DNA of 64,000 nucleotides from Erwinia persicina (GCF_014838825.1 NZ_JACYMO010000004.1:1-64000), one strand, 5' to 3'; numbered from the stretch's first letter, positions 25,089-36,932 are shown. Notes: generated by a model not told the origin, from the letters alone. Numbers and translations are program-made.

Positions 25089-27500
25089 TTACCAGGTTTT
25101 ACCAATGTTAAATTGGAACTGTTCGGCCTTATCTCCATCATACTTTTTGAACGGCTGGGCGTAGGAGAACACCAGCGGCCCCAGAGGTGACATCCACTGC
25201 AGTGCCAGACCGGCTGACATGCGGATGTTACTCGGATCGCTGTAGTCCGGGATACCGGCTGCACGCGTGGCTGCCGTGTTTTCCCATTTGGTGTCCCACA
25301 CCGTACCCGCATCCACAAACAGTGACGTACGTACTGAGTTAGCATACTTCTCACTCAGGAACGGCGTCGGGGTGATCAGCTCTGCACTGGCCACGGCCAT
25401 GGCGTTACCACCGATAGCATCATCAGAATTACAGACACGATTCACATCACTTCCTGAACAATCAGAAGAACCGTTGTTCAGGTAGGCGGCTTTAGGACCA
25501 ATGTTATTGGAACGGAAGCCACGAACGGTGCTGGAGCCACCGGCATAGAAGTTCTCATAGAACGGCATCTCTTTACCGCTCAGGCCATCACCATAGCCCA
25601 CGCGTCCACGACCTAACAGCACCCAGGTACGATCCTGATTCAGCGGCAGATACTGTTGCGTATCCAGCGTCGCTTTGTAGAAGGCGTTATCGGAGCCCGG
25701 GATGGTCACTTTACCGTTCAGGTTGGTACGGTTACCTGCCGTCGGGAAGAACCCGCGGTCGAGGGTGTTATACGTCCAGCCATAGTTAAAGGTGAAGTCA
25801 TCTGCCGAGTAATCTTCGTCACCGGAAAGGCTCGGATTCTGCCCGACAGAACGCAGGTAACGCCACATGGCGATCTGCGGCTGCATGTTAGACAGGCTGT
25901 TATGCACATAGCCCAGTCCCACGCGCAGCGTGTTGTTTTCATTCACCGGGAAGCCCAGCGTGCCGTCTACACCATAACTTTTGTTGGTGTAGTCTGACAG
26001 GTCAGCGTCATCCGCTTTAAAGTCGTTGTAGAAGACGCGTCCGCCCAGGCTGACACCGTCGACCGTAAAGTACGGATCGGTCAGTGAGAACTCAGCATAG
26101 GTCTGGTAGTCGTTCTTGGTGCCGCTGATGCCGACAGTGTTACCGGTACCCAGCCAGTTATCCTGAGTCACGCCAACCTGGAAGCTGACACCGCTTTCGG
26201 TGCCGTAGCCGACGCCGAAGTTCAGCGTACCGGTGTTACGTTCTTTCACCTTGTAGACGACGTCAACCTGATCGGGTGAGCCCGGAACGCGCTGAGTTTC
26301 TGTATCAACGGTTTCAAAGTAACCCAGACGATTCAGACGCTCTTTGCCCTGCTCAACCAGATCGCTGCCCAGCCATGCCCCTTCCATCTGACGCATTTCG
26401 CGGCGCAGAACCGAATCCTTCGAAGTGTCATTCCCTTCGAAGCGGACTTTACGCACGTAGAAACGGTTGCCCGCATCGACATTAATACGCAGTTTAACGG
26501 TTTTGTTCGCGTCATCGATTTCAGGCTGCGTCTGCACGCGCGGATACGCGTAGCCATAACGGCCCAGCAGCTTCTTGATGTCGTCTTCAATGCGGGTCAC
26601 TTTCGACCCGTTATACAGTTCGCCCGGCGTGACTTTACTCAGGGTTTCAATTTCCGCTGAGTGTCCTGCCAGATTACCGCTCACCGCGACGCCAGAAAGC
26701 TTGTACTGATCGCCTTCATTGATGTTAACGGTGATGTAGATACCTTTTTTGTCCGGCGTCAGGCTGACCTGAGTCGAATCAATATTGAATCGGGCGTAGC
26801 CGCGGTCCAGATAGAAGCTGCGCAGGGTTTCAAGGTCACCAGCGAGTTTCTGCTTCTGGTATTTACGATCGCCCACCACGTTCCACCATGGCACTTCATC
26901 ACGCAACTGGAAGCGCGAGATCAGTTCATCAGAGCTGTACGCTTTATTACCCACGATGTTGATCTGCTGGATCTTAGCGGACACGCCCTCGGTGAAGACC
27001 AGCTTCAGGTCGACACGGTTGCGTGGCAGTGGGGTAACCACCGCTTTCACACTAGCGCTGTATTTACCGACGCTGTAGTAAAAGTCTTCCAGCCCTTTCT
27101 CAATCGAGGAGATGGTGGTGCGATCCAGTGCTTCACCTACGCGCACGCCTGACGCTTCCAGGTTCTGCTTCAGCATATCCTCTTTCACCGCTTTGTTACC
27201 GGAGAAAGTGATGCTGGCAATCGTCGGACGTTCTTTCACCTGGACGATCAGCGTATTGCCGTCGCGCAGGACCTGAACATCTTCGAAATTCCCGGTCGCA
27301 AACAGTGCACGAATGGTGTTACTGAGATCTTCATCAGAGACAGTGTCTCCAACGCGGACAGGCATACTGAGCAATGCCGCACCGACGGCGACTCGCTGCA
27401 GGCCTTCGAAATGAATATCATTCACTACGAATCCGTCTGCACCGTATACGGTTACGCTGCTAAACAGCAGCGACGCTATGAGCAACTTTTTCATCGCCAT
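25089..27500 (-). CDS. bamA: Outer-membrane protein assembly factor BamA
   Basis: BamA is the essential Omp85 insertase of the BAM complex. The 803-residue protein has a signal peptide (about 1-20), five POTRA domains to about residue 420, and a 16-strand barrel. The lid loop 6 motif VRGF is present, and a cysteine pair ([17 protein letters not shown]) lies where E. coli has its extracellular disulfide. It ends in the beta-signal phenylalanine-rich strand FQFNIGKTW. The start M-A-M-K-K is as in E. coli. It lies 55 bases after rseP. Confidence 0.98.
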   Translation of the reverse strand: MAMKKLLIASLLFSSVTVYGADGFVVNDIHFEGLQRVAVGAALLSMPVRVGDTVSDEDLSNTIRALFATGNFEDVQVLRDGNTLIVQVKERPTIASITFSGNKAVKEDMLKQNLEASGVRVGEALDRTTISSIEKGLEDFYYSVGKYSASVKAVVTPLPRNRVDLKLVFTEGVSAKIQQINIVGNKAYSSDELISRFQLRDEVPWWNVVGDRKYQKQKLAGDLETLRSFYLDRGYARFNIDSTQVSLTPDKKGIYITVNINEGDQYKLSGVAVSGNLAGHSAEIETLSKVTPGELYNGSKVTRIEDDIKKLLGRYGYAYPRVQTQPEIDDANKTVKLRINVDAGNRFYVRKVRFEGNDTSKDSVLRREMRQMEGAWLGSDLVEQGKERLNRLGYFETVDTETQRVPGSPDQVDVVYKVKERNTGTLNFGVGYGTESGVSFQVGVTQDNWLGTGNTVGISGTKNDYQTYAEFSLTDPYFTVDGVSLGGRVFYNDFKADDADLSDYTNKSYGVDGTLGFPVNENNTLRVGLGYVHNSLSNMQPQIAMWRYLRSVGQNPSLSGDEDYSADDFTFNYGWTYNTLDRGFFPTAGNRTNLNGKVTIPGSDNAFYKATLDTQQYLPLNQDRTWVLLGRGRVGYGDGLSGKEMPFYENFYAGGSSTVRGFRSNNIGPKAAYLNNGSSDCSGSDVNRVCNSDDAIGGNAMAVASAELITPTPFLSEKYANSVRTSLFVDAGTVWDTKWENTAATRAAGIPDYSDPSNIRMSAGLALQWMSPLGPLVFSYAQPFKKYDGDKAEQFQFNIGKTW

Positions 27501-27555
27501 CGTTTTTATGCATTCTTCCTAACTGGTTCTCACGAACAGCTTACCGACTGGCAAA

Positions 27556-28905
27556 CTATAGCCTTGAGAAATCATTGAATAGCGCAAGCCCCATTAACAG
27601 CACCAGCACAATCGAGCCGATACGATAACTGAAGTCCTGAACTCGCTCGGAAACCTGCCCTCCTTTGATCTTCTCAATCAACAGGAACAGCAGATGACCA
27701 CCATCTAACACCGGCAGTGGGAACAGGTTGATTATCCCTAAATTCACGCTAATCAGAGCGAGGAACATCAGGTAGTAGATCAAACCATATTCCGCTGACA
27801 TCCCAGCACCCTGGGCGATTGAAATCGGCCCGCTGAGATTGTTCAACTTCACATCACCGACAATCAGTTTGCCTAACATGCTTACCGTCAGCTTCATCAG
27901 TTGCCAGGTTTTCGCGCTGGCCTCACCGATTGCCGCAAACGGGCCATACTGGCGCACCGTTCTGTACTCTTCAGGTAGCGGAATAATGCGCGGTATCACG
28001 CCCGCAAACCCTTCTGCCTTGTTGTGTGGATTAACGTCTGGCGTCAGCGTCAAATCGACGGTGCTGCCCTGCCGTTCCACCTCAATGGGTATGTTTTTGC
28101 CCGGATTCTCGCGTACCGTGGCAACAAAACTCTGCCAGTGCTCCAAAGGCTGACCATCGACTTTAACGATCCTGTCGCCGGCTTGCAAACCCGCTCGACT
28201 TGCTGCTGAATCTTTCTGCACCTGCGCCAGCACCGATTCGATCTGAGGACCCCGGGGCTGGATGCCCAGTGATGTGACCGGATCCTGCTTGTCGGGTTCA
28301 AACTGCCAGCCCTGAAGATTCACCGTCTTATCACGGGTGTTATCACTGCCAAACGGAGCTACGGTGAAGGTGGTGTGCTGATCGCCAATCTTCGCTACCA
28401 GTGCCATTCGCACAGCATCCCAATCAGGCGTTTCGATACCGTCAACGGCTTTAAGTTCCGTGCCTGGGGTAATTTGAGCTTCAGCGGCGGGCGAACCGCT
28501 CACTATTTCGCCAACAACCGGGCGCACGCCGGGGACGCCGATAATAAACACCAGCCAGTAGGCAAAAATAGCAAAGATGAAATTCGCCACAGGGCCAGCG
28601 CTGACAATCGCGGCACGTTGCAAAATCGTTTTATTATTGAAGGACTGATGGCGAAGTTCAGGCGGCACGCTTTCGACGCGTTCGTCGAGCATCTTGACGT
28701 ACCCGCCCAGGGGGATCAGCGCGATAACATACTCTGTGCCCTGCTTGTCACGGCGTCGCCACAGTGCCTTACCAAAACCGATGGAGAAGCGCTCGACTTT
28801 CACGCCGCAGCGGCGGGCGACCCAGAAATGGCCGAACTCATGCACGGTGATTAAAATCCCCAGCGCAACGATAAAGGCAGCAAAACTCCAGAGTATGCTC
28901 AACAT
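27556..28905 (-). CDS. rseP: Site-2 protease RseP
   Basis: RseP is an intramembrane zinc protease that cleaves RseA after DegS to release sigma-E, and also clears signal-peptide remnants. The 449-residue protein has HEFGH at 22-26 in the first membrane segment and the third ligand in [10 protein letters not shown] near residue 400. Two PDZ domains lie in the periplasmic part between about 115 and 310. It lies between cdsA (9-base gap) and bamA. Confidence 0.98.
   Translation of the reverse strand: MLSILWSFAAFIVALGILITVHEFGHFWVARRCGVKVERFSIGFGKALWRRRDKQGTEYVIALIPLGGYVKMLDERVESVPPELRHQSFNNKTILQRAAIVSAGPVANFIFAIFAYWLVFIIGVPGVRPVVGEIVSGSPAAEAQITPGTELKAVDGIETPDWDAVRMALVAKIGDQHTTFTVAPFGSDNTRDKTVNLQGWQFEPDKQDPVTSLGIQPRGPQIESVLAQVQKDSAASRAGLQAGDRIVKVDGQPLEHWQSFVATVRENPGKNIPIEVERQGSTVDLTLTPDVNPHNKAEGFAGVIPRIIPLPEEYRTVRQYGPFAAIGEASAKTWQLMKLTVSMLGKLIVGDVKLNNLSGPISIAQGAGMSAEYGLIYYLMFLALISVNLGIINLFPLPVLDGGHLLFLLIEKIKGGQVSERVQDFSYRIGSIVLVLLMGLALFNDFSRL
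28432..28459 (-). promoter_or_regulatory. Candidate sigma-E promoter inside rseP
   Basis: On the minus strand GGAACTT (28459-28453) is followed after 15 bases by ATCGAA (28437-28432). The sigma-E consensus, as I remember it, is GGAACTT, 15-16 bases, GTCTAA-like. The site lies about 950 bases upstream of bamA, inside rseP coding sequence. A sigma-E promoter in this area has been described in E. coli. Because the bases also encode conserved protein, the match could be coincidental. Confidence 0.5.
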
Positions 28906-28914
28906 AATGTTTCC

Positions 28915-29772
28915 CTACAGCGTCCCAAAGACCAGCAATAACAGGCAGGCGAACACCGGAACGGCCGCCGTGAGGCTGTCAATACGGTCAAGAATGCCGC
29001 CGTGGCCAGGGATCAGACTGCCGCTGTCTTTAATGCCGGCTTCACGTTTGAACATGCTTTCGGTTAAATCCCCGAGCACCGACGCCAGCGCAGCAATAAT
29101 GGAGCAAATCAGCAGCGTCGATAGCGGTACCTGCAACGGAGCAAACACGCTGAACAGCCAGGAAATTAACGCCGAGGTGACCAGACCGCCAAAGAAACCT
29201 TCCCAGGTCTTGCCCGGGGAGACCTTCGGCGCCAGCTTATGCTTGCCAAACAGCTTACCAAACATGTAAGCCCCGGAATCGGCTCCCCAGACGAGGAACA
29301 TCACGTACAACAGCCACCAGGCACCGGCATAGTGGTCAACGTCATAGTGATACTGACGCAGAGCCAGCATTCCCCAGAAGAACGGGACAATGGTCAGCAA
29401 GCCAAAGATCAGACGCAGCACGCGTGAATGACGCCAGAATGTGGCAGAACCGGGATAGGAGAGAACCAGCAGCAGCGCCACTATCCACCATCCCAGCGAT
29501 ACCCAAAGGGCACCGCCAATCTGAGGCAGATGCACTGAATGCTGGTACGCCGGGAGCGTAAACAGCATAAAGGCCAGCAGCAGGCCGCACAGCAAAGCCA
29601 GCCAGACGCGCTGAGAGCGCGCAGCAAAGCCTGCAAACTGACCCCATTCCCATGCGGCCAGCATACAGATCGCTAAAATAGTGATGGCAAACCCTAGCGG
29701 CGGCAGCAAAAAGAGGGCTGCAATGACGATAGGTATCAATATAAACGCGGTAATCAGGCGAGACTTCAGCAA
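28915..29772 (-). CDS. cdsA: Phosphatidate cytidylyltransferase CdsA
   Basis: CdsA makes CDP-diacylglycerol from CTP and phosphatidic acid, the branch point of phospholipid synthesis. The 285-residue inner-membrane protein has about eight hydrophobic segments. Its C-terminal signature includes KDSGSLIPGHGGILDRIDSL, with the two conserved aspartates. It lies 18 bases after uppS in the usual uppS-cdsA-rseP-bamA order. Confidence 0.97.
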   Translation of the reverse strand: MLKSRLITAFILIPIVIAALFLLPPLGFAITILAICMLAAWEWGQFAGFAARSQRVWLALLCGLLLAFMLFTLPAYQHSVHLPQIGGALWVSLGWWIVALLLVLSYPGSATFWRHSRVLRLIFGLLTIVPFFWGMLALRQYHYDVDHYAGAWWLLYVMFLVWGADSGAYMFGKLFGKHKLAPKVSPGKTWEGFFGGLVTSALISWLFSVFAPLQVPLSTLLICSIIAALASVLGDLTESMFKREAGIKDSGSLIPGHGGILDRIDSLTAAVPVFACLLLLVFGTL

Positions 29773-29790
29773 AGATTACCCCCAGTGCGC

Positions 29791-30543
29791 TCAGGCGCCG
29801 CCGGGTGCTGCGCCGCCAAACCGACGCTCTCGTTGTGCAAACGCATTCAGTGCACCTTCAAAAACTTGTTCATCAAAATCAGGCCAAAGAGTATCGGTAA
29901 ACCAAAACTCTGCATAGGCAACTTGCCAAAGCAGGAAGTTACTAATCCGATGCTCTCCCCCGGTCCTTATTACGAGATCCACAGGTGCCAGTTCATTCAG
30001 GCAGAGATAGGGGTGAAGCGTCTCTTCTTCGATCTGGTCCGGACGAAGAAGCCCTTCCTGTACCTGTTCTGCTATTTTTCTGACTCCATGGATAATATCC
30101 CAACGTCCGCCATAATTCGCAGCAATGTTGAGTGTTAGTCCATTATTTTGTTGAGTAAGTTCCTCAGCACGGCGAATACGCTCCTGGAGACGGGAGTTAA
30201 ACCGACTGATATCACCGATAATTTTCAACCGGACATTATGCTTGTGCAGACTTTTCACTTCGCTGTCGAGTGCCCAGACGAACAATTCCATCAGTGCCAG
30301 AACTTCCTGATGAGGACGATTCCAGTTTTCACTACTAAAGGCATAAAGCGTGAGCGCATCAAGTTTATTGCTGACCGCAAAACTCACGGCGCGCCGCACG
30401 GATTTCACTCCCGCTTTATGACCAGAAATACGCAGCTTGCCCTGGTTTTTAGCCCAGCGGCCGTTGCCATCCATAATGATGGCCACATGGCGGGGGCCTG
30501 TCCCCTGCTGGTCATCGGTTTGTAATTTATTTTCGGACGACAT
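29791..30543 (-). CDS. uppS: Undecaprenyl diphosphate synthase UppS (IspU)
   Basis: This cis-prenyltransferase makes the C55 lipid carrier for peptidoglycan and O-antigen. The 250-residue protein has the catalytic Asp25 in IIMDGNGRWAK. The C-terminal signature includes DLVIRTGGEHRISNFLLWQ and AYAEFWFTDTLWPDF. The C-terminal tail (GGAAPGGA) is low complexity. An intergenic repeat lies between it and dxr, so it probably has its own promoter. Confidence 0.97.
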   Translation of the reverse strand: MSSENKLQTDDQQGTGPRHVAIIMDGNGRWAKNQGKLRISGHKAGVKSVRRAVSFAVSNKLDALTLYAFSSENWNRPHQEVLALMELFVWALDSEVKSLHKHNVRLKIIGDISRFNSRLQERIRRAEELTQQNNGLTLNIAANYGGRWDIIHGVRKIAEQVQEGLLRPDQIEEETLHPYLCLNELAPVDLVIRTGGEHRISNFLLWQVAYAEFWFTDTLWPDFDEQVFEGALNAFAQRERRFGGAAPGGA

Positions 30544-30572
30544 AATGCGTAACTATTTCCTTATTCAGAAAT

Positions 30573-30696
30573 ATACCCTTCATATTTGAAGCTGCTACCG
30601 CAGGGGCTGCCGCATTCACCCCGGCCACTTAACTGCTTAAGCATCCGAACGTTCCTGCACCTGCCGCCTTGCTTCAGCACCAACGACGTTGGGTAT
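30573..30696. repeat. Palindromic intergenic repeat with imperfect terminal inverted repeats
   Basis: The 124-base element begins ATACCCTTCATATTTGAAGC and ends with TTGGGTAT. The reverse complement of its right end (ATACCC, nine other bases, G, two bases, GCTG) lines up in register with the left end (ATACCC, nine bases, G, two bases, GCTG). An internal palindrome-like stretch, CTTAACTGCTTAAG, lies near the middle. I recall similar elements of roughly 125 bases with ATACCCTTCATA-type ends scattered between genes in Enterobacterales. It carries no ORF and sits between dxr and uppS. Confidence 0.65.
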
Positions 30697-30837
30697 GCAA
30701 CGGCTTCTGAAATATCTCACCTGCCCGGCGTAAAGCGCGTGCGATTGCGCAAGTTTACCTGCTAAATCACGCCGTGATACCGGAACGGTGGGGCAAGACT
30801 ATACCACCTCCGCCCAGCGCTCACAAATGGCGACGCG

Positions 30838-32052
30838 TTAAATCGCGCTGACCCGACCAGCCGCAAAACGGGGCAATAAGGCGCGTGCCGCAGCACGGGC
30901 TTCATGGTCGATAGCAATGACCTCGTCAACACTCTGAGGCTCCTGACAAGACAGCGTCTCCAGTACCGCGACATTTAATGCCGCAATATCGGTGAAGCGG
31001 ATCGCTGATGCGAGAAACGCCGCAACGGCGATTTCATTTGCCGCATTCAGCGTCGTGGTCGCCGCCTGCCCCGTCATACTGGCATCAATAGCCAGTTTCA
31101 GACAGGGGTAGCGCGCGAAGTCAGGTTCAGCGAAGGTCAGGGCCGACATTCGGGTGAAATCAAGCGGTTGAGCGCCCGAAGTCACGCGCTGCGGCCAGGC
31201 CATTGCGTGCGCGATAGGGGTACGCATATCCGGCGATCCAAGCTGGGCAATCACACTGCCATCCCGATAGCGCACCATCGAATGGATGACAGACTGAGGA
31301 TGCAGAACCACTTCCATCTGCTTATCCGTCGCATTAAACAGCCAGCGGGCTTCGATATATTCCAGGCCTTTGTTCATCATGGTGGCCGAATCAACGGAGA
31401 TTTTTCTCCCCATCGACCAGTTCGGATGTGCACACGCCTGATCCGGTGTCATATGACCTAATTCTGCCAGCGGCGTGTCACGGAACGGGCCACCCGACCC
31501 CGTGAGGATAATACTGTCAATGCCATTATCTTCGAGAGAAGCGTACCCTAACTGCTGCTGGAGGGAAGCAGGCAAACTCTGAAAAATGGCGTTGTGCTCA
31601 CTATCAATAGGTAGCAGCTGGGCTTTCGAGGCGCTGACGGCCTCCAGGAAAAGGCGGCCGCAGGTGACAAGCGACTCTTTATTGGCCAGTAAAACCTGTT
31701 TTCCGGCGCGAATTGCCGCCAGGGTAGGTAATAATCCTGCCGCACCCACAATCGCGGCCATCACCTGATCCACATCGTCCAGCGCGGCAAGGTCACAGGA
31801 AGCCTGATCCCCACTGAGCACCTCGGTGTCCACATGCAGATCTTTCAGACGAAGTCGCAGCGCGTCCGCCGACTGAACATCGGACATAGCGGCATAGGCG
31901 GGGCGGAATTCCAGACACTGCTCAACCATCAGTTCGACGTTACGCCCGGCAACCAGTGCTTTAATGGCGAACAGATGGGGGTTAGCGCGCACCACGCCCA
32001 GCGTGCTGGTGCCGATGGATCCGGTCGATCCGAGGATGGTCAATTGCTTCAT
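30838..32052 (-). CDS. dxr: 1-deoxy-D-xylulose 5-phosphate reductoisomerase Dxr (IspC)
   Basis: Dxr catalyses the NADPH-dependent committed step of the MEP isoprenoid pathway. The 404-residue protein begins with the dinucleotide-binding [12 protein letters not shown]. Its centre has the metal and substrate region with [11 protein letters not shown] and [13 protein letters not shown]. The family [20 protein letters not shown] follows. The C-terminal domain is a few residues longer than in E. coli (398). It precedes uppS, so precursor and carrier synthesis are neighbours. Confidence 0.97.
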   Translation of the reverse strand: MKQLTILGSTGSIGTSTLGVVRANPHLFAIKALVAGRNVELMVEQCLEFRPAYAAMSDVQSADALRLRLKDLHVDTEVLSGDQASCDLAALDDVDQVMAAIVGAAGLLPTLAAIRAGKQVLLANKESLVTCGRLFLEAVSASKAQLLPIDSEHNAIFQSLPASLQQQLGYASLEDNGIDSIILTGSGGPFRDTPLAELGHMTPDQACAHPNWSMGRKISVDSATMMNKGLEYIEARWLFNATDKQMEVVLHPQSVIHSMVRYRDGSVIAQLGSPDMRTPIAHAMAWPQRVTSGAQPLDFTRMSALTFAEPDFARYPCLKLAIDASMTGQAATTTLNAANEIAVAAFLASAIRFTDIAALNVAVLETLSCQEPQSVDEVIAIDHEARAAARALLPRFAAGRVSAI

Positions 32053-32113
32053 GAGATTGCTCTGCGTAAACCCGCTCAGGGGAAGAATACCCTGTTGCCG
32101 GGAGAGTTAACAA

Positions 32114-32168
32114 ACGCAAAACGCCGCCAGACCAGCCCTTCGTTCGAACGGCAATCTGTGCGGCGTTT
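32114..32168 (-). terminator. Long hairpin after frr
   Basis: AAACGCCGC at 32119-32127 pairs with GCGGCGTTT at 32160-32168, with further inner pairing (CAGA with TCTG). On the minus strand it lies 18 bases after the frr stop and is followed by TTTTGCGTTTG. Confidence 0.6.
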
Positions 32169-32186
32169 ACCGGGAGGAAGATGGGA

Positions 32187-32744
32187 TCAGAAGTCCATCA
32201 GCTCCGCTTCTTTCTCGGCCAGCGCGCTGTCAATTTTCTTGATAAACACGTCGGTCATTTTTTGAACGTCTTCCTGACAACGGCGATCGTCGTCTTCACT
32301 GATCTCTTTATCTTTCAGCAGCGCTTTCACTTTGTCGTTTGCATCACGACGCACGTTACGCACAGACACGCGACCCTGCTCGGCTTCACCGCGCACGATT
32401 TTGATCAGGTCTTTACGACGCTCTTCAGTCAGTGCGGGTAGCGGAACGCGAATATCCGTCCCTGCTGACATAGGGTTCAGGCCCAGGTCAGAAGACATAA
32501 TCGCTTTTTCAACGGCGGCGCTGATTGAGCGGTCAAAAACGTTGATTTTCAGCGTACGGGAATCTTCCACCGTGACGCTGGCCAACTGACGCAGCGGCGT
32601 CGCTGAACCGTAGTAATCCACCATGATACCGTCGAGAATGCTCGGCGACGCACGGCCGGTGCGAATTTTGCTGATATGGTTTTTGAATGCCTCGACGCAT
32701 TTTTCCATGCGCGTTTCTGCATCTTTCTTGATGTCGTTAATCAC
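32187..32744 (-). CDS. frr: Ribosome-recycling factor Frr
   Basis: Frr, with EF-G, splits post-termination ribosomes. I assign the GTG at 32744 ([10 protein letters not shown]), preceded by AAGG. This gives 185 residues, the E. coli length; the ATG at 32810 would add 22 residues without family similarity. The conserved [17 protein letters not shown] and the C-terminal [17 protein letters not shown] helix are evident. pyrH lies upstream with 128 bases between. Confidence 0.96.
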   Translation of the reverse strand: MINDIKKDAETRMEKCVEAFKNHISKIRTGRASPSILDGIMVDYYGSATPLRQLASVTVEDSRTLKINVFDRSISAAVEKAIMSSDLGLNPMSAGTDIRVPLPALTEERRKDLIKIVRGEAEQGRVSVRNVRRDANDKVKALLKDKEISEDDDRRCQEDVQKMTDVFIKKIDSALAEKEAELMDF

Positions 32745-32872
32745 GTGGGAACCCTTGGAATCTGTTTGATCCACCAGCCTCTGGCATCGCCAGAAGCCGT
32801 TCAAATACATTTAAAGATAATCCTGACAGGCAGAATATACCTTATTTTAACCCTTTTAACCGCAGACTGATA

Positions 32873-33598
32873 TTAATGCGTAATCAGCGTGCCTTCTTTT
32901 TCGCCCATCACCACGCGGCGCAGTGCGCCCGGCTTGTTCATATTGAACACGCGGATAGGCAGTGAATGGTCACGCGCCAGGGTAAAGGCGGCCAGGTCCA
33001 TCACTTTCAGTTCTTTATCCAGTACTTCAGTATAGGTCAACTGATCGTGCAGGACAGCATCCGGGTTCTTCACCGGATCGGAAGAGTAAACACCGTCAAC
33101 TTTGGTCGCTTTCAGCACCACATCGGCTTCGATTTCGATACCGCGCAGGCAGGCTGCGGAGTCAGTGGTAAAGAACGGGTTACCGGTACCGGCGGAGAAA
33201 ATCACCACGCGGTTGTTGCGCAGCAGGCTAATGGCTTCTGCCCAGCTATAATTATCACACACGCCATTCAATGGAATCGCTGACATCAGACGGGCGTTGA
33301 CATAAGCACGATGCAGCGCATCACGCATCGCCAGGCCATTCATCACCGTCGCCAGCATTCCCATATGGTCGCCAACAACGCGATTCATCCCGGCCTGAGC
33401 CAGACCCGCACCACGGAACAGATTCCCCCCGCCGATGACCACACCTACCTGAATGCCCAGCTCTACCAGTTCTTTCACTTCCTGAGCCATACGATCCAGC
33501 ACGCTGGCATCGATACCGAAGCCTTCAGCACCTTGCAGTGCTTCGCCACTCAGTTTAAGCAGGATACGTTGATATACGGGTTTTGCATTGGTCGCCAT
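32873..33598 (-). CDS. pyrH: Uridylate kinase PyrH
   Basis: PyrH phosphorylates UMP to UDP; it is hexameric, activated by GTP and inhibited by UTP. The 241 residues match E. coli. N-terminal [12 protein letters not shown] and [12 protein letters not shown] are the amino-acid-kinase fold glycine loops, and the ATP side has [14 protein letters not shown]. It stands between tsf and frr in the standard order. Confidence 0.98.
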   Translation of the reverse strand: MATNAKPVYQRILLKLSGEALQGAEGFGIDASVLDRMAQEVKELVELGIQVGVVIGGGNLFRGAGLAQAGMNRVVGDHMGMLATVMNGLAMRDALHRAYVNARLMSAIPLNGVCDNYSWAEAISLLRNNRVVIFSAGTGNPFFTTDSAACLRGIEIEADVVLKATKVDGVYSSDPVKNPDAVLHDQLTYTEVLDKELKVMDLAAFTLARDHSLPIRVFNMNKPGALRRVVMGEKEGTLITH

Positions 33599-33716
33599 GG
33601 TATTTTTCCTGGAAGATATCGTCGAAAAGGGGTGTTAACTGTGTGCGGTATCATCCTAAAAGCATCAGAGAAATACTATTGGGATGAGACTGAAAATGCG
33701 CTGTCGGAAGACAGGC

Positions 33717-33744
33717 AAAAAAGAACCGCCATCTGGCGGTTCTT
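33717..33744 (-). terminator. Terminator after tsf
   Basis: AAGAACCGCCA at 33721-33731 pairs with TGGCGGTTCTT at 33734-33744. On the minus strand a run of T follows (TTTTTTGCC including stem ends). It lies 10 bases after the tsf stop. Confidence 0.88.
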
Positions 33745-33753
33745 CTTAAGCGA

Positions 33754-34605
33754 TTAAGACTGCTTGGACATCGCCGCGACTTCTGCCGCGAAATCTGTCT
33801 CAGCTTTCTCAATACCTTCGCCCACTTCAAAGCGGATGAAGTTGGTCACGTCTGCATTTTTCTCTTTCAGCAGCTGGCCCACAGTTTTGCTTGGGTCAAT
33901 GACGAAAGGCTGACCGGTCAGAGAAACTTCGCCGGTGAATTTCTTCATACGGCCTTCAACCATTTTCTCTGCGATTTCTTTCGGCTTGCCAGACTGCATG
34001 GCGATGTCCAGCTGAACCTGGTACTCTTTCTCTACCACTTCAGCAGACACATCTTCAGGCTTAACGAATTCTGGCTTGCTGGCAGCAACGTGCATTGCCA
34101 GCTGCTTAACCAGCTCTTCGTCAGCGCTTTTAGCCGCGATCAGAACACCGATACGTGCACCGTGCAGGTATGAACCCAGCACGTCACCTTCCAGAGAAGA
34201 CACGCGACGAATGTTGATGTTTTCACCGATTTTAGCAACCAGTGCAACGCGCTCTTCTTCGAACTGTGCTTTCAGCACATCAACGTCAGTGATTTTGCCG
34301 GCAACAGCCGCATCCAGCACTTTGTCAGCGAAGGCCTGGAAACCAGAGTCTTTAGCAACGAAGTCAGTCTGGCAGTTTACTTCCAGAATCACACCGTAGT
34401 TGCCGTCGATCTTGGTTTTGATCACGCCATCAGCAGCAACGTTGCCTGCTTTTTTAGCGGCTTTGATCGCGCCAGATTTACGCATGTTCTCGATCGCCAG
34501 CTCGATGTCGCCGTTGGCTTCGGTCAGTGCTTTTTTACAATCCATCATGCCAGCGCCAGTGCGCTCGCGCAGTTCTTTTACCAGAGCAGCGGTAATATCA
34601 GCCAT
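33754..34605 (-). CDS. tsf: Translation elongation factor Ts
   Basis: EF-Ts exchanges GDP for GTP on EF-Tu. In the 283-residue protein the N-terminal domain begins [24 protein letters not shown]. The core has the exchange motif region ENINIRRV and repeated subdomains. It follows rpsB, separated by 327 bases holding an attenuator hairpin. Confidence 0.98.
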   Translation of the reverse strand: MADITAALVKELRERTGAGMMDCKKALTEANGDIELAIENMRKSGAIKAAKKAGNVAADGVIKTKIDGNYGVILEVNCQTDFVAKDSGFQAFADKVLDAAVAGKITDVDVLKAQFEEERVALVAKIGENINIRRVSSLEGDVLGSYLHGARIGVLIAAKSADEELVKQLAMHVAASKPEFVKPEDVSAEVVEKEYQVQLDIAMQSGKPKEIAEKMVEGRMKKFTGEVSLTGQPFVIDPSKTVGQLLKEKNADVTNFIRFEVGEGIEKAETDFAAEVAAMSKQS

Positions 34606-34932
34606 TCTCTAATCCTCGGTTAGCGTGCATCTGTCAGCTGGCCAGTAATGGCGTTCGCTACAGATGCCAGGTCTCGGGAGAAACATTCTGCCCCGCTGAA
34701 TTTTCCTTCATCTTCCAGGCCACAGAGATGCTGGCTGTCTTCGGTCCCGCCAGTCACTAACGGATGTCAGCGTCTGAACGGCCCTTAGTTGCCCTCTTTC
34801 CTGCAACGTGAAATCTAGCGGATAAATATGACATTCAGCAAAGCGAAGTCGAAAAAATAAAGGGGCCAATCAAGGCCCCTTCCTTACAGATTCACATCTG
34901 ATGTACAAGGGCTCTCTAAAGAGCAAGCCTTA
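34606..34932 (-). other. rpsB-tsf intercistronic region
   Basis: No ORF with family similarity and no other RNA gene is visible in these 327 bases. The only clear structure is the attenuator hairpin near the rpsB end. Confidence 0.6.
34852..34880 (-). terminator. Attenuator between rpsB and tsf
   Basis: AGGGGCC at 34861-34867 pairs with GGCCCCT at 34874-34880, and on the minus strand it is followed by TTTATTTTTTC. It lies about 52 bases after the rpsB stop. In E. coli a partial terminator at this spot lowers tsf relative to rpsB; I infer the same here. Confidence 0.8.
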
Positions 34933-35772
<840 letters not shown>

Positions 35773-35847
35773 TATTTACACATAGTGAGATTTATGCGTT
35801 TCTGAGCCTGGCGATGAAACTCACCGAACAGAGAATCGTCGGCGCGC

Positions 35848-35877
35848 TTTATACCATAAACCAGCGAGGGTAGCCAA
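35848..35877 (-). promoter_or_regulatory. rpsB promoter with GC-rich discriminator
   Basis: On the minus strand TTGGCT (35877-35872) and TATAAA (35853-35848) are separated by 18 bases and followed by the discriminator GCGCGCC. Such GC-rich discriminators are typical of ppGpp/DksA-repressed ribosomal promoters. The rest of the 35,773-36,030 divergent region holds no visible gene; it must also contain the map promoter. Confidence 0.65.
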
Positions 35878-36030
35878 TACTTGTTACCTTTTTAGTCCGA
35901 ACAGGAAAGCGGATCCCCCCTCCCGGTCCGTTGACGCCACAAACTGCATTGGCAGCATCCGGGCAGGCTGATACCATTACAGCACTTTCTTTATTATTGT
36001 CGAACATGACGACAAATTCGGACCTGATGA

Positions 36031-36822
36031 ATGGCTATTTCAATTAAAACCCCTGAAGAAATCGAAAAAATGCGTGTGGCTGGCCGTCTGGCTGCCGAAG
36101 TGCTTGAGATGATTGAAGAGCACGTTAAGCCCGGCGTCAGCACGGGTGAGCTGGATCGCCTGTGCCACGATCATATCGTGAATAAGCAGCATGCCGTCTC
36201 CGCCAGCCTCGGCTACCACGGTTTTCCTAAGTCGGTATGTATCTCCGTTAACGAAGTGGTGTGTCACGGTATTCCCAGCGATGACAAAATCCTCAAAGAT
36301 GGCGATATCGTCAATATTGACGTTACCGTGATCAAAGATGAGTATCACGGCGACACGTCCACCATGTTTATCGTCGGTAAGCCGACCATTCAGGGTGAGC
36401 GCCTGTGCCGCGTCACGCAGGAGAGTCTCTATCTGGCCCTGCGTATGGTGAAGCCAGGCATTCGTCTGCGCACCCTGGGCCGTGAGATCCAGAAATTTGT
36501 TGAGGCACAGGACTTCTCCGTGGTACGTGAATACTGCGGCCACGGCATCGGCAAAGGCTTCCATGAAGAGCCACAGGTGCTGCACTACGATGCCGATGAT
36601 GGCGGCGTAGTGTTACAGCCCGGAATGGCTTTCACCATCGAGCCGATGGTCAATGCCGGTGATTACCGCATCCGCAGCATGAAAGATGGCTGGACGGTAA
36701 AAACCAAAGATCGCAGCTTGTCCGCACAGTACGAACACACTATTGTGGTAACCGAAAACGGCTGCGAAATTATGACCCTGCGTAAAGATGACACCATTCC
36801 GGCGATTCTGGTCGCAGAATAA
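36031..36822 (+). CDS. map: Methionine aminopeptidase, type I (Map)
   Basis: Map removes the initiator methionine from nascent proteins. In the 263-residue pita-bread fold all five metal ligands are present: Asp97, Asp108, His171 (in HGIGKGFHEEP), Glu204 (FTIEPM) and Glu235 (QYEHTIVV). The length is one residue short of E. coli. It is divergent from rpsB and is followed by a terminator before glnD. Confidence 0.98.
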   Translation: MAISIKTPEEIEKMRVAGRLAAEVLEMIEEHVKPGVSTGELDRLCHDHIVNKQHAVSASLGYHGFPKSVCISVNEVVCHGIPSDDKILKDGDIVNIDVTVIKDEYHGDTSTMFIVGKPTIQGERLCRVTQESLYLALRMVKPGIRLRTLGREIQKFVEAQDFSVVREYCGHGIGKGFHEEPQVLHYDADDGGVVLQPGMAFTIEPMVNAGDYRIRSMKDGWTVKTKDRSLSAQYEHTIVVTENGCEIMTLRKDDTIPAILVAE

Positions 36823-36871
36823 TGTGCAGGGGCTGACCTTCTTCATTCGGTCGGTCCGCAATCAGCATATG

Positions 36872-36896
36872 AAGCCGGCGACTGCCGGCTTTTTTT
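36872..36896 (+). terminator. Terminator after map
   Basis: AAGCCGGC at 36872-36879 pairs with GCCGGCTT across GACT and is followed by TTTTT. It ends map transcripts 50 bases after the stop and just before the glnD leader. Confidence 0.88.
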
Positions 36897-36932
36897 ATGG
36901 GCTCACGAGCAGATCCCTGGTGGAGCGGTGAA

